From NCBI RefSeq assembly GCF_000499845.2, contig NC_023758.2, positions 44,499,524-44,563,523 on the forward strand: 64,000 bases of DNA, given 5' to 3'. Source of the DNA: Phaseolus vulgaris (lineage: Eukaryota; Streptophyta; Magnoliopsida; Fabales; Fabaceae). Within the stretch, counting starts at the first letter, position 1. Each line of letters begins with the position of its first letter. The notes under the pieces are model-generated. The model was not told where the DNA came from and made no database searches. It saw nothing but the letters and a program-made list of their open reading frames with translations. Positions 63,698 through 64,000 of the stretch are shown here, piece after piece. The position numbers and the translations under genes are program-made.

Positions 63698-64000
63698 AGT
63701 TAATAAAAAATTGAAATATCAATTTTTTTTTTGTCTGTCATCCATCGCGGTTGATACGTAAAATAATTGTGTATAATTTCTTTTGTGTACATTAATAATA
63801 AAATGATCAATTCATCATCTTTTCCATGTTTTAAATTTATTTAAAAAAACAAGTTAATTTATTTTCATATTCTAAAATTATGTGAATCAACTCTTGATAA
63901 AATAACGCAAGAAAATATTTCGAGTTTATTTGTTCAGTATAATTAGATTGAATATGGTTAGAAATATTTGTCCAAAATTCAAAGAACTATGATATTCGCC
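63698..64000. other. AT-rich repeat DNA at the window edge
   Basis: No gene. It includes the recurrence of the CAGTATAATTA motif block at 63918-63980. Confidence 0.4.

Noticed and set aside
1..64000. CRISPR arrays, operons, phage or bacterial defence genes
   Set aside because: The window is plant nuclear DNA. No spacer-repeat arrays or bacterial gene layout were seen.

Overview
The window is nuclear DNA of a flowering plant. Its AT-rich intergenic DNA, intron style, CACTA-type elements and protein variants suggest a phaseoloid legume (Phaseolus, Vigna, soybean group). The legume assignment is inference; 'plant' is certain from the gene set. I found six protein-coding genes. Five are spliced, and their exons were joined by hand at GT/AG sites with reading phase checked at every junction. 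There is also one intron-containing tRNA gene, one decayed gene copy and many transposon remnants.

Layout. 1-5.5 kb (minus): an ALDH family 3 aldehyde dehydrogenase whose last exon(s) lie off the left edge. 6.7-10.2 kb: a non-autonomous CACTA element followed by about 1.7 kb of degenerate ~85-bp tandem repeat. 10.86-11.65 kb (minus): pseudogene remains of a coiled-coil protein. 12.8-17.2 kb (minus): a membrane RING-CH (MARCH-type) E3 ligase with an unusual 5' leader. 18.8-19.2 kb: a palindromic CACTA MITE. 20.4-21.7 kb: a decayed Copia gag region. 22.2-23.1 kb (minus): an intronless DOG1-domain protein. 26.4-36.3 kb (minus): CDKE-1 (plant CDK8, Mediator kinase), 15 coding exons. 36.4-43.3 kb: gene-poor AT-rich DNA with a TAATCGATTA motif cluster and a 1.4-kb CACTA element. 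43.5-47.9 kb (plus): NDC1, a type II NAD(P)H dehydrogenase. 48-55 kb: gene-poor, with a 1.56-kb element that has long terminal inverted repeats and a zinc-knuckle fragment. 55.0-61.1 kb (plus): fatty acid amide hydrolase, 20 coding exons. 61.5 kb (plus): elongator tRNA-Met with an intron. 61.6-64 kb: AT-rich repeats.

The genes are independent housekeeping or regulatory loci, as is usual in plants. They do not form an operon or pathway. I saw no evidence of a dedicated new multi-gene system. The most useful unusual observations are: a 21-bp tandem duplication of a 5' splice site in NDC1 that offers an in-frame alternative donor; a 28-codon upstream ORF in the RING-CH leader that is in frame with the main ORF and separated from it by one stop codon; three complete CACTA-type elements with matching 3-bp target duplications; the coiled-coil pseudogene; and direct repeats flanking the FAAH-tRNA block.
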